Positions 1-8,248 of a stretch of DNA of 64,000 bases are shown here, piece after piece; position 1 is the stretch's first letter, and each line of letters begins with the position of its first letter. Both the position numbers and the translations under genes were made by a program. The notes beneath the pieces are model-generated. The model was given only the letters and a program-made list of their open reading frames with translations. It was not told the DNA's origin and did not search any database. Origin of the DNA: Ruminiclostridium cellulolyticum H10 (GTDB taxonomy: Bacteria > Bacillota > Clostridia > Acetivibrionales > DSM-1351); assembly GCF_000022065.1 (NCBI RefSeq), contig NC_011898.1, forward strand, positions 3,987,501 to 4,051,500, in the 5' to 3' direction.

Positions 1-44
1 TCTCCCGGATTCAGTGTATATCCGTCTAATACAACTATCTTCAT
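1..44 (-). CDS. D-isomer-specific 2-hydroxyacid dehydrogenase, N-terminal fragment
   Basis: Only the first 14 codons lie in the window; the gene continues off the left edge. The translated start (MKIVVLDGYTLNPG) is the beta-strand opening typical of hydroxypyruvate/glycerate and related NAD-dependent 2-hydroxyacid dehydrogenases. A GGAGGT ribosome binding site at 49-54 sits 5 bases from the ATG. The exact substrate cannot be told from this fragment. Confidence 0.6.
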   Translation of the reverse strand, partial: MKIVVLDGYTLNPG

Positions 45-300
45 GATTACCTCCAGTTAATAAACTTATTAAGTATTAACCCCTGACCAGAGGGTATTTA
101 TACAATTATAATTCATATAAATTGCCAGTTCCAGACCATTGCAATAAAAATAAAGGAACTTCCTATCCTTATAGTGCATGACAAGACTTTCACCAGTTTA
201 CTGGAGCCTTTTTCAGATTTCCCCTCACTATGAGCACTATTGCCTTTGGCTATGTGCTCACATTATCAGCCTGCACTCGGAACTTTGTACCGACCAAAAA
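45..300 (-). other. Long structured leader/intergenic region without a gene
   Basis: About 250 bases separate the dehydrogenase start from the terminator of the GH4 gene. No open frame is convincing. On the minus strand it could fold: a 7-bp stem at 231-237/254-260 with an inner GCC/GGC pair, a 5-bp stem at 193-197/200-204, and AGTTCC/GGAACT arms at 127-132/155-160. It matches no riboswitch class I recognise, and the T-box motif is absent. Confidence 0.35.
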
Positions 301-346
301 AGGGAGTACAAAACTACTCTTTAAGTAGTTTTGCACTCCCTTTTTG
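301..346. terminator. Bidirectional rho-independent terminator
   Basis: A near-perfect 17-bp inverted repeat (arms 301-317 and 325-341) with a 7-base loop is flanked by T-runs on both strands. It closes the GH4 glycosidase gene on the minus strand. Confidence 0.85.
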
Positions 347-357
347 TATTTTAGTTA

Positions 358-1683
358 CTATTTAAATTTCGGAAGCCAACTGCCATGTGCCTCTATTAGT
401 TCATCAACCATTTTCACTATGTTATCAAGAGTCATTTCAGCACTAGTGTGCGGATCCAGCATTGCTGCATGGTAAATGTGCTCCTTCTTTCTAGTGGCTG
501 CTGCTTCAATAGTTAAAAGCTGGACGTTGATGTTAGTCATATTCATTGCTGCCAATTGTACAGGCAACCGCCCCACTCTACATGGATTAATCCCCATTCC
601 ATCAACCATACAAGGTATTTCAACACACGCCTCGTGTGGAAGGTTCTCAATAAGACCACCTTTATTAATAACGTTTCCGCCTATTTTGAAGGGCTTATTG
701 GTAACAATAGCTTCCATAATATAGGATGCATACTCATTTGATCTCTCATGAGTGAGGTATTCGTTATTCATTAATTCATCCCTGCGTTTATTCCATTCTT
801 GAATCTGTTCTATGCATCTCCTCGGATATTCATCAAGAGGTATGTTAAACTTATCTATAAGTTCAGGATATGAGGATTTGATAAAAAAGGGATTGTATTC
901 AGCGTTGTGTTCACTTGATTCAGTGCAGTAATACCCCAGTTTATCTATATACTCATATCTCACCATGTCACTATGCTTTTCATTTTGATTCTTTTCTTTT
1001 GCACGCCTTCTAATCTCAGGGTAAAGGTCATTACCGTTCTTATCGCATATCTCCAGCAGCCATCCCATATGGTTTATACCTGCTATCAATTCCTTTCTTC
1101 CTTCCAATCGGTCTTCCATGCCCAGGGACTTCATCAAATCCTGTGAGCAAACTTGTACACTGTGGCATAGTCCTATTGTTTTTACACCGGTAAATCTCTG
1201 CATATATCCGGTCAACATAGCCATAGGATTTGTATAATTCAGGAACCATGCATTAGGACAAACTTCTTCAATATCCCTTGCAAAGTCCTCCAAAACCGGT
1301 ATTGTCCTAAGTGTACGCATTATTCCACCGATTCCTAATGTATCTGCTATTGTTTGTCTTAATCCATACTTTTTGGGAATCTCAAAATCAATAATCGTAC
1401 AAGGGTCATATCCTCCCACTTGAATTGCATTTACAATAAAATCAGCGTTTCGGAGGGCTTCCTTTCTGTTTTCGACCCCTAGATAGGTTTTTATTTTAGC
1501 CCTTCCCCCGTTTATATTTCTATTTATCGCTTCCAGCATTATTTGAGACTCCTTGAGTCTATCACCTGCGATGTCATACAGCCTTATCTCACAGTCTGCC
1601 AGAGCTTCCGAACACATGCTGTCACCCAGTACATTTTTTGCAAATACAGTACTACCGGCTCCCATAAATGTTATTTTGACCAT
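358..1683 (-). CDS. Glycoside hydrolase family 4 (alpha-galactosidase MelA-like)
   Basis: A 441-residue cytoplasmic enzyme. GH4 enzymes hydrolyse glycosides by a redox mechanism that needs NAD and Mn2+. The N-terminal Rossmann motif (GAGSTVFAKN, about residues 8-17), the NYTNPMA segment around residue 150 and the GLCHSVQ segment with its metal-binding Cys/His around residue 172 are characteristic. The overall look is closest to alpha-galactosidases, but GH4 also contains 6-phospho-glucosidases and alpha-glucuronidases, so the substrate is unproven. A frame five codons longer exists, but its first ATG overlaps the GGAGGG site, so the ATG at 1683 is preferred. It is divergent from the nitroreductase/AraC pair, whose regulator may control it. 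Confidence 0.85.
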   Translation of the reverse strand: MVKITFMGAGSTVFAKNVLGDSMCSEALADCEIRLYDIAGDRLKESQIMLEAINRNINGGRAKIKTYLGVENRKEALRNADFIVNAIQVGGYDPCTIIDFEIPKKYGLRQTIADTLGIGGIMRTLRTIPVLEDFARDIEEVCPNAWFLNYTNPMAMLTGYMQRFTGVKTIGLCHSVQVCSQDLMKSLGMEDRLEGRKELIAGINHMGWLLEICDKNGNDLYPEIRRRAKEKNQNEKHSDMVRYEYIDKLGYYCTESSEHNAEYNPFFIKSSYPELIDKFNIPLDEYPRRCIEQIQEWNKRRDELMNNEYLTHERSNEYASYIMEAIVTNKPFKIGGNVINKGGLIENLPHEACVEIPCMVDGMGINPCRVGRLPVQLAAMNMTNINVQLLTIEAAATRKKEHIYHAAMLDPHTSAEMTLDNIVKMVDELIEAHGSWLPKFK

Positions 1684-1836
1684 TTTTTTACCCTCCATGC
1701 TATTTTCATTCTATCTATAGGATATCAGAAATAGGCAAATCGAGAATTGAATAATGTAACTTATATTTGTTATAATGTAACTATTGAGTAATTTACGTAT
1801 ATAAATATTTAGTAATATTTGAAAGGATGAATTTAT

Positions 1837-2478
1837 TTGGAAAATAACCTCTATGATCTTGCAGTTAAAAGAAGAAGTATCAGAAAATTTAAAGAAACAC
1901 CCATTCCCCATGAGGATATTGAATATTTTATTTCTTGTGCTGTTAACGCCCCAAGCGGGTGTAACAGTCAGTGCTGGCACTTTGTTGCAGTGGAAGACAA
2001 AACTTTGATTGAGCGACTTGCTGAGGAAACTGCAAAAGGTGCCAGGGAATTCTATGGGACAGGGTTTCCAGAAGCAACTGAAGAATTCCTTATTTCCAGA
2101 GAAAAAGCTACCAGTTTTTTCAGAAATGCTCCTCTGGTTATATTTGTATTTCTTGACAGGATGGATTATTATGACGAAAGAGTTTCCAAGGCCTTTTCTG
2201 CAAAAGGTTTCTCAAAAAGGCAAATGCTTGATACCCTTGCATATCCCGATATTTTGTCAATAGGCGCTACTGTCCAAAATATGCTTCTTGCCATAGCCGA
2301 AAAAGGTTACGGGGCCTGCTGGATGAACGACCCTGTAATCGGAGAAAACCGGATTAAAAACCTCTTACAGGTCAGGAACGATTTGAGGCTTATCAGCGTT
2401 GTTCCTATTGGTATTCCCAATTATGTACCTCGAGAGAAAAAACTCAAAAATATGAGTGAAGTTATTGAATATAGATAA
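1837..2478 (+). CDS. Nitroreductase family protein
   Basis: A 213-residue FMN-dependent oxidoreductase of the nitroreductase superfamily. The N-terminal RRSIRKFK segment (about residues 11-18) binds FMN phosphate in this family, followed by NAPSGCNSQCWHF; the C-terminal half has the AEKGYGACWM segment. The start is TTG: an AAAGGA site lies 9 bases upstream, and the only nearby ATG is out of frame. The AraC regulator begins 21 bases after the stop, suggesting one transcript. Its physiological substrate is not apparent. Confidence 0.85.
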   Translation: MENNLYDLAVKRRSIRKFKETPIPHEDIEYFISCAVNAPSGCNSQCWHFVAVEDKTLIERLAEETAKGAREFYGTGFPEATEEFLISREKATSFFRNAPLVIFVFLDRMDYYDERVSKAFSAKGFSKRQMLDTLAYPDILSIGATVQNMLLAIAEKGYGACWMNDPVIGENRIKNLLQVRNDLRLISVVPIGIPNYVPREKKLKNMSEVIEYR

Positions 2479-2499
2479 ACATGACAAGGGGTCGTTTTA

Positions 2500-3297
2500 A
2501 TGCACAATATTCCTTTATTAAATAAAGGCTTTGAAGAGGTCAACCCGTTGATTTGCGGGTGGCAATCGTGTGATAAGGGACATTTCTTCGGGCCTGCTTC
2601 ACGTGAATATTACCTGATTCATTATGTTGTTTCCGGAAGTGGTGTTTTCGAGAGAGCCGGGAAACGCTATCCTTTATCCAAAGACTGTCTGTTTCTGATA
2701 AGGCCTTATGAATTAACCTTCTACAAAGCAGACAAAGAAAACCCTTGGGAATATATATGGATTGGGTTTGACGGAAGTTTAGTTCCTGATTTGCTGAAAA
2801 ACAGCGGGTTTTCAGATGATATTTGTACAATGCATATACCTTCTCTGAGCACTACTTTTTTAAGTATGAAGGAAGTCGAAAACTTACAGCACTCTTCAGA
2901 AATATTTTTATGCGGTAAGATCTTTGAGATGTTTTCATACTTGTCAGAGGAGTTCAGTCCTACACCTAAAGGGTCAACTACGAGTGTTTACTGCAAACGT
3001 GCCAAGGATTATATTATGTCAAATTATGCTAATCACATATCCGTAGAAAGTATCGCCAACATGCTTGGAATCGATAGAAGATATTTGTGCAGAATATTTT
3101 ATAAGTACACCGGGAGCACACCCCAGAATTTTATTGTTAACTATAGGCTTGAAAAGGCTGCGTTTCTTCTTTCAAAGCACGGCTACACAGTAGCGGAGGC
3201 AGGAAGAAGTACAGGGTATGATGATATCTATAATTTTTCCAAAATGTTTAAGAAAAAATATGGGGTACCACCATCACGATATAAGAATGATTCATAA
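2500..3297 (+). CDS. AraC-family transcriptional regulator
   Basis: A 265-residue regulator. The first ~150 residues form a cupin-like sugar-sensing domain (HYVVSGSGVFERAGKRY, then IRPYELTFY). The last ~100 residues carry the two AraC-type helix-turn-helix motifs: ISVESIANMLGIDRRYLCRIF and the signature ending GYDDIYNFSKMFKKKYGVPPSRY. It is transcribed with the nitroreductase and divergently from the GH4 glycosidase, so the glycosidase promoter between 1684 and 1836 is the likely target (inference). Start ATG with AAGGGG upstream. Confidence 0.88.
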   Translation: MHNIPLLNKGFEEVNPLICGWQSCDKGHFFGPASREYYLIHYVVSGSGVFERAGKRYPLSKDCLFLIRPYELTFYKADKENPWEYIWIGFDGSLVPDLLKNSGFSDDICTMHIPSLSTTFLSMKEVENLQHSSEIFLCGKIFEMFSYLSEEFSPTPKGSTTSVYCKRAKDYIMSNYANHISVESIANMLGIDRRYLCRIFYKYTGSTPQNFIVNYRLEKAAFLLSKHGYTVAEAGRSTGYDDIYNFSKMFKKKYGVPPSRYKNDS

Positions 3298-3370
3298 GAT
3301 ACACCTGATTGCGTTTTTTCACACTTTCAGTTTCGCCATTGCTAATACAGCTTTAAAAGGTCTGATAATA

Positions 3371-3405
3371 AAACCCCCTTGAACAAAAGCGTCCAAGGGG
3401 TTTTT
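3371..3405. terminator. Bidirectional terminator between AraC regulator and xylA
   Basis: AAACCCCCTTG pairs with CAAGGGGTTTTT across a short loop, with T-runs on both strands. It separates two convergent transcription units. Confidence 0.85.
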
Positions 3406-3422
3406 GATTTTATTTTTCAATC

Positions 3423-4742
3423 TTATTTTGTTTCGAGGATATACTGGTTTAACAAAGCTTCCAGCATTTCCTGACGTCCAGACTTGTTCTGAATCTTTGC
3501 AGTAAGTGCATATTGCTCCAATTCCTTAAAGCCAACTTTTCCTTCAACAATATCTTTTCCGATACCATTTGTGTAGCTTGAGTATCTGTCAGCAACAAAT
3601 GCATCAAACTTACCGTCCTCAACGATCTTATTTGCTATGATAAGACCCTTTGCAAAAGTATCCATACCTGCAATATGTCCATAGAACAAGTCTGATGGTT
3701 CGAATGATCCTCTTCTAACTTTTGAGTCGAAGTTCAAACCTCCCTTTTTCAATCCGCCGGCCTTTAATACTTCCACCATTGCTAGTGTTGCATCATATAG
3801 GTTCGTTGGGAATTGGTCTGTATCCCATCCGAGCATTACATCACCTTGGTTAGCATCAATACTTCCAAGCATGTCGTTGATTCTGCACATAGCAAGCTCA
3901 TGTTGGAATGTGTGTCCTGCTAATGTAGCATGGTTAGCTTCGATATTCATCTTGAAGTATGGGTCTAATCCATATGTCTTCAGGAAGCCGATAACTGTAG
4001 CTGTATCAAAATCATATTGGTGCTTAGTTGGTTCTTTTGGCTTTGGTTCGATTAGGAATTGTCCGTCAAAACCGATTTCCTTAGCATAGTCAACAGCCAT
4101 CTTCAAGAATCTTGCTAAATTATCAAGTTCCAGCTTCATGTCTGTATTCAAGAGAGTTTCATAACCTTCTCTACCACCCCAGAATACATAGTTTTCTCCG
4201 CCTAATTCCTTTGTGATTTCCATTGCCTTTTTAACCTGAGCTGCTGCATACGCAAATATGTCAGCGTTTGGCGAAGTTGATGCACCATGCATAAATCTTG
4301 GGTTTCCGAAAGCATTTGTAGTTCCCCATAATAACTTTACCGGACTGGATTTCATTCTATCTTTAATTACTGAAACTATTGTATCAAGGTTTTTATTTGT
4401 TTCAGCGAGTGTGTCGCCTTCAGGAGCAATATCCCTGTCATGGAAAGCGAAGAAAGGTGCTCCCAGCTTTTCAATGAATTCAAAGTTTGCTTCAACTTTG
4501 TATTTTGCAATTTCCAGAGGATCGGACATTGTATTCCAAGGTCTTACATATGATCCTGCACCGAACATGTCAGCACCTGGTGCTGCAAAAGTATGCCAGT
4601 AGGCAACTGCGAATCTCAGATGTTCTTCCATTGTCTTTCCGCCGATAACTGCCTTAGGGTCATAGTACTTAAAAGCTAATGGATTATCTGACCCGCTTCC
4701 TTCAAATTTAATGTTTGAAATACCGCTAAATACTTCTGACAT
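3423..4742 (-). CDS. xylA: Xylose isomerase
   Basis: A 439-residue enzyme converting D-xylose to D-xylulose. Family hallmarks are visible: the [10 protein letters not shown] segment with the catalytic His near residue 100, the WGGREGYE signature near residue 188, and metal ligands in the [16 protein letters not shown] region (about 232-247) and later GWDTDQFP. The length fits the class II isomerases of Firmicutes (~440). GGAGGG precedes the ATG. It is the last gene of the xylB-xylR-xylA block. Confidence 0.97.
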   Translation of the reverse strand: MSEVFSGISNIKFEGSGSDNPLAFKYYDPKAVIGGKTMEEHLRFAVAYWHTFAAPGADMFGAGSYVRPWNTMSDPLEIAKYKVEANFEFIEKLGAPFFAFHDRDIAPEGDTLAETNKNLDTIVSVIKDRMKSSPVKLLWGTTNAFGNPRFMHGASTSPNADIFAYAAAQVKKAMEITKELGGENYVFWGGREGYETLLNTDMKLELDNLARFLKMAVDYAKEIGFDGQFLIEPKPKEPTKHQYDFDTATVIGFLKTYGLDPYFKMNIEANHATLAGHTFQHELAMCRINDMLGSIDANQGDVMLGWDTDQFPTNLYDATLAMVEVLKAGGLKKGGLNFDSKVRRGSFEPSDLFYGHIAGMDTFAKGLIIANKIVEDGKFDAFVADRYSSYTNGIGKDIVEGKVGFKELEQYALTAKIQNKSGRQEMLEALLNQYILETK

Positions 4743-4803
4743 ATTAAAATCCCTCCATTTTTTATTTTTTTGTTTTCTAAAACATTTTCACATATAGCAA
4801 GCT

Positions 4804-6003
4804 CTATAACCTGTAGCCAAAGAGCTTTTTTACTGGTATTATTGCTGCACCTAAAGCCGAGGTGTCTTCTCCAATTTTTGATACAACCACTTGTACTCTG
4901 GACGCAGGGTATTTCAGTGCCTTGGCAGATGCAATACTTTTCAGATGGTCTACAATATCTTCTGAAAACTTGGCCAGTTCTTTTCCAAGAACTATCTTGG
5001 AAGGGTTAACAGTATTTATAAGGTTTGCTATCGCAAGCCCTAGATATCCTGCTGCCTCTACCAGAATTACTCTCGCTGACTCATTTCCTTCTCGTGCCAG
5101 TCTGAAAATTTCATCCACCGTAATAGCTTCAATATCCTCAAAATCTGTTATCAAGCCTTGCCTGACTAATTTTTGTGCCTTTTCAACCATTGACCTTGCT
5201 GAAACCAATGCTTCAAGACAGCCGTAGTTGCCGCAGGCACATCTGGGTCCGTTTTGATCAACCGTTATATGGCCTATCTCCCCTGCACTTCCGCAGCAGC
5301 CTCTGTAAAGATTCCCAGCTGCAAATATACTGGAGCCTATACCTGACTTCATATTTATGCAAACAAAATCTCTTTCATCCATACAGCACCCTATCCAGTT
5401 CTCACACAATGCAGAACACATGGCCTCATTATCAACATATATAGGAAAATCTCCTATTCTGTCCATCATGTGTTCCAGATTCACGCGTTCCCAACCAAGA
5501 TTCGGTGCGAATATTATCTCATGTGTAAGGTTATCAATCATTCCCGGAACCGATACCCCTACACCAAGCAATCTGTCATGTTCAATATTGTGGATTTTTA
5601 TTATTTCACTTATCTTTTCTTCCATAAGCCTTATGGACTCAGATGCGGCCCGGGCGAAATCACAGGATATCCTATCCTTGAATTCAACCTGCCCGGTAAT
5701 ATCCATTAAAATAAAACGTATATAATCAATGTCAATGTCCACGCCTATAGAAAAATAGCTTCCCGGGGTTAATTCATACAGTATTGGCCTCCTGCCGCCC
5801 TTTGACGTTCCTATCCCTGCTTCACGAATATACCCTTTGTCAAGCAGATTTGTGACTATTGTTCCACATGCAGTAGGTGAAAGTCCGGTTATTTGTGCAA
5901 GTCCAGCTTTTGAAACCTGCTTGTTTATTCTTATTAATTCAAGTAATGATGTCTCATTAATCTCTTTTAATAGCTTATTATTTCCGGCTTTACCCATCCT
6001 CAT
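4804..6003 (-). CDS. xylR: ROK-family xylose repressor
   Basis: About 399 residues. The N-terminal winged helix-turn-helix (QVSKAGLAQITGLSPTACGTI, about residues 28-48) precedes a ROK sugar-kinase-like domain with the Zn-binding ACGNYGCLEA motif. Family members repress xylose genes until xylose binds. Position between xylB and xylA supports the XylR assignment. Start is ambiguous: TTG at 6027, ATG at 6003 or ATG at 5997; a GGGGG stretch about 7 bases before 6003 favours that one. The probable operator is the 33-bp palindrome at 7606-7638. Confidence 0.9.
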   Translation of the reverse strand: MRMGKAGNNKLLKEINETSLLELIRINKQVSKAGLAQITGLSPTACGTIVTNLLDKGYIREAGIGTSKGGRRPILYELTPGSYFSIGVDIDIDYIRFILMDITGQVEFKDRISCDFARAASESIRLMEEKISEIIKIHNIEHDRLLGVGVSVPGMIDNLTHEIIFAPNLGWERVNLEHMMDRIGDFPIYVDNEAMCSALCENWIGCCMDERDFVCINMKSGIGSSIFAAGNLYRGCCGSAGEIGHITVDQNGPRCACGNYGCLEALVSARSMVEKAQKLVRQGLITDFEDIEAITVDEIFRLAREGNESARVILVEAAGYLGLAIANLINTVNPSKIVLGKELAKFSEDIVDHLKSIASAKALKYPASRVQVVVSKIGEDTSALGAAIIPVKKLFGYRL

Positions 6004-6028
6004 AAACCAACCCCCATATAATGTCAAA

Positions 6029-6052
6029 TTTATACAGAACTATCTGTATAAA
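6029..6052. repeat. 24-bp inverted repeat between xylB and xylR
   Basis: TTTATACAG and CTGTATAAA (arms 6029-6037 and 6044-6052) surround a 6-base centre. It lies in the short xylB-xylR gap. No T-run follows, so an operator or mRNA processing hairpin is likelier than a terminator. Function unknown. Confidence 0.4.
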
Positions 6053-6054
6053 GC

Positions 6055-7584
6055 TTATTTCAATATTGTGCTGAGCTGGTTAAAATCATCCTTTAATGAT
6101 TTATAAAGCTTTGTATAAAGCTTATAGAAATCGTCATATTTCTTTATTCTGTCTTCAACAGGAGCAAGAGTGTCCTTAACCTTTATAACCTCTTCACAAG
6201 CTTGCGGAACACTGTCATATATACCTGCACCAACTCCCGCAAGTATTGCTACACCCAAAGCCGGACCTTCATCAGAACGGATACGGTTTATATTGGTTCC
6301 GAATACATCAGCCTGCATTTGTCTCCAGATTCCACTCTTTCCGCCACCACCTGAGGCTCTTACCTCTGAAACATCTACGCCCATTCCTTTAATAATTTCA
6401 AGACAGTCCCTCAAACTGAAAGTAACACCCTCCATTATTGAACGGATGAAATGTGGTTTTGTGTGTTTCGCAGTAAGACCGAAAAATACACCCTTTGCAT
6501 TCGGATCAAGGTGAGGAGTTCTTTCTCCCATTAAGTATGGAAGATAAACAAGACCGTCACTGCATGGTTTTATAGTTTCCGCTTCTGCGTCAAGTAGCTT
6601 ATATACATCAATATCTGACAGCTCAGAGGTCATCATTTCCTCCATGCAGAAGTTGTCTCTAAACCATTTGAGTGATAGTCCAGCACCTTGTGTAACACCC
6701 ATTACATGGTAAGTATTAGGTACAGCATGGCAGAATGTATGAACTCTTCCAAGAGGGTCTATTGTAAGCTTGTCTGTATAAGCAAAAACAACGCCTGATG
6801 TTCCGATTGTGGAAGATACTATACCCGACTTAACAATACCGTTTCCAACCGCACCTGCTGCCTGATCTCCCCCACCGCCTACTACAATTGTTCCTGCATT
6901 TAATCCTGTCTGATCCGCTGCTGAAGAAGTAACCTTTCCGGTAACTTCCTGAGATTCGTACATTTTACCGAGCATTGAAGTGGATAATCCCAATTTATCA
7001 AGAACTTCGATACTCCACTCTCTTTTAGCAATATTCATTAGCTGCATACCGCTGGCATCAGAAACCTCAGTAGCATATTCACCAGTCAACCTGAATCTGA
7101 TATAGTCTTTTGGTAACAATATTTTAGCTATTTTTTCAAATATCTGTGGTTCATTATTTTTTACCCACATAATTTTTGAAGCAGTAAATCCTGTAAGTGC
7201 CGGGTTTGCAGTAATTTCTATCAATCTTTCCCTGCCGATGAGGTCGGTAATCTCATCACATTCAGCAGCACTTCTCTGGTCACACCAAATTATTGCGTTC
7301 CTTAATACTTTGTCATCCTTATCCAGTAAAACAGCACCATGCATCTGTCCTGACAATCCTATGCCCTTCACCTCTCGTTTATCAACGCCACTTTTTAACA
7401 TGACATTATTTATACTTTCGCATGTGCCCTTCCACCATTCTTCAGGATCCTGTTCAGCCCATCCAAGATTCGGCTGATAAAGAGGATATTCAACTGTAGA
7501 GCTTGCGACAGGCTTTCCAGCCTCGTCAAATAATACTGTTTTTACACCTGATGTTCCTAGATCAATACCAATAAGAAAAGACAA
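6055..7584 (-). CDS. xylB: Xylulokinase
   Basis: A 509-residue FGGY-family kinase that phosphorylates D-xylulose to xylulose 5-phosphate. The ATP-binding GIDLGTSGVKT opens the protein (residues 6-16). GLSGQMHGAVL near residue 77 and ASGGGGKS near 405 are typical of xylulokinases. It is the first gene of the xylose operon, with its own promoter and a strong palindromic operator candidate immediately upstream. xylR follows about 50 bases later. Confidence 0.96.
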   Translation of the reverse strand: MSFLIGIDLGTSGVKTVLFDEAGKPVASSTVEYPLYQPNLGWAEQDPEEWWKGTCESINNVMLKSGVDKREVKGIGLSGQMHGAVLLDKDDKVLRNAIIWCDQRSAAECDEITDLIGRERLIEITANPALTGFTASKIMWVKNNEPQIFEKIAKILLPKDYIRFRLTGEYATEVSDASGMQLMNIAKREWSIEVLDKLGLSTSMLGKMYESQEVTGKVTSSAADQTGLNAGTIVVGGGGDQAAGAVGNGIVKSGIVSSTIGTSGVVFAYTDKLTIDPLGRVHTFCHAVPNTYHVMGVTQGAGLSLKWFRDNFCMEEMMTSELSDIDVYKLLDAEAETIKPCSDGLVYLPYLMGERTPHLDPNAKGVFFGLTAKHTKPHFIRSIMEGVTFSLRDCLEIIKGMGVDVSEVRASGGGGKSGIWRQMQADVFGTNINRIRSDEGPALGVAILAGVGAGIYDSVPQACEEVIKVKDTLAPVEDRIKKYDDFYKLYTKLYKSLKDDFNQLSTILK

Positions 7585-7605
7585 TATATAGTCCCCCTCT
7601 CCAAA

Positions 7606-7638
7606 GTATACTTTATAATATTATATTATAAAGTATAC
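7606..7638 (-). promoter_or_regulatory. Perfect 15-bp-arm palindrome, candidate XylR operator
   Basis: Arms 7606-7620 and 7624-7638 are exact inverted repeats around a TTA centre. The right arm contains the predicted xylB -10 hexamer, so a bound protein would block transcription. Assignment to XylR rests on position; this motif differs from the Bacillus XylR site. Confidence 0.7.
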
Positions 7639-7661
7639 CAAGCTTATGATAGTTTTGTCAA
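7632..7661 (-). promoter_or_regulatory. xylB sigma-A-type promoter
   Basis: On the minus strand TTGACA (7656-7661) and TATACT (7632-7637) are 18 bases apart. The -10 lies inside the palindrome. Confidence 0.65.
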
Positions 7662-7827
7662 AATATATTTCGGTTTTACAACTTAGTTTTTGTACAAACT
7701 TTATAAAGAATATACTCTAGGTGTTCATATCTATGGTTTACTATTTTTTATTTAAAATACATAAATTAATTAACAAAACCTTATATGCGTTATGATAATT
7801 TGACCTTACTTTCAGATTTTTTTACAA

Positions 7828-7855
7828 CAAAAAAGGCAGAACAATAAGTTCTACC
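7828..7855 (-). terminator. Terminator of the 85-residue protein gene
   Basis: On the minus strand GGTAGAAC (7848-7855) pairs with GTTCTGCC (7835-7842) and is followed by a run of T. It lies 24 bases after the stop codon. Confidence 0.75.
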
Positions 7856-7879
7856 CCTATTTTAAACCTTACTTTAAAC

Positions 7880-8137
7880 CTAATATAGTGTTATTTCCAG
7901 CCTGTCAAATTTAATTTCCTCACCGAAGTGATCACTGTTGAAACTGGTTTTTCTATATAATCCGAAATCCGTGGTATTCTTTTTAAGCCAAATCGGAACT
8001 TCTATATCAAGCTGCTTGCAAACCTGAATTAGACATTCCTCAAGTTGATCCCTGAAATCAGTGGATGGGCCATGGGGTTCAGCCCACGCCTCACTTATTA
8101 ACTTACCCTGTTTAATTATTCTTCCATAAAGCTTCAA
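7880..8137 (-). CDS. Conserved-type hypothetical protein, 85 residues
   Basis: No family recognised. The product is small and soluble, with no signal or membrane segment; it opens MKLYGRIIKQGKLI and ends with beta-like FDRLEITLY. The start is TTG at 8137, with AAGGGGATC about 11 bases upstream. A strong terminator just after the stop and its own intergenic space argue for a real single-gene unit between the xylose and citramalate genes. Confidence 0.6.
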   Translation of the reverse strand: MKLYGRIIKQGKLISEAWAEPHGPSTDFRDQLEECLIQVCKQLDIEVPIWLKKNTTDFGLYRKTSFNSDHFGEEIKFDRLEITLY

Positions 8138-8248
8138 TTTATTTTGATCCCCTTATAAATAGTTTTGCTTTAATACTATTATACAGTAAACCAAAAAAAA
8201 TGCAGCCAACTTTTTTAAATATTTGTAAAAAGAGTTATTTTCAAATTA

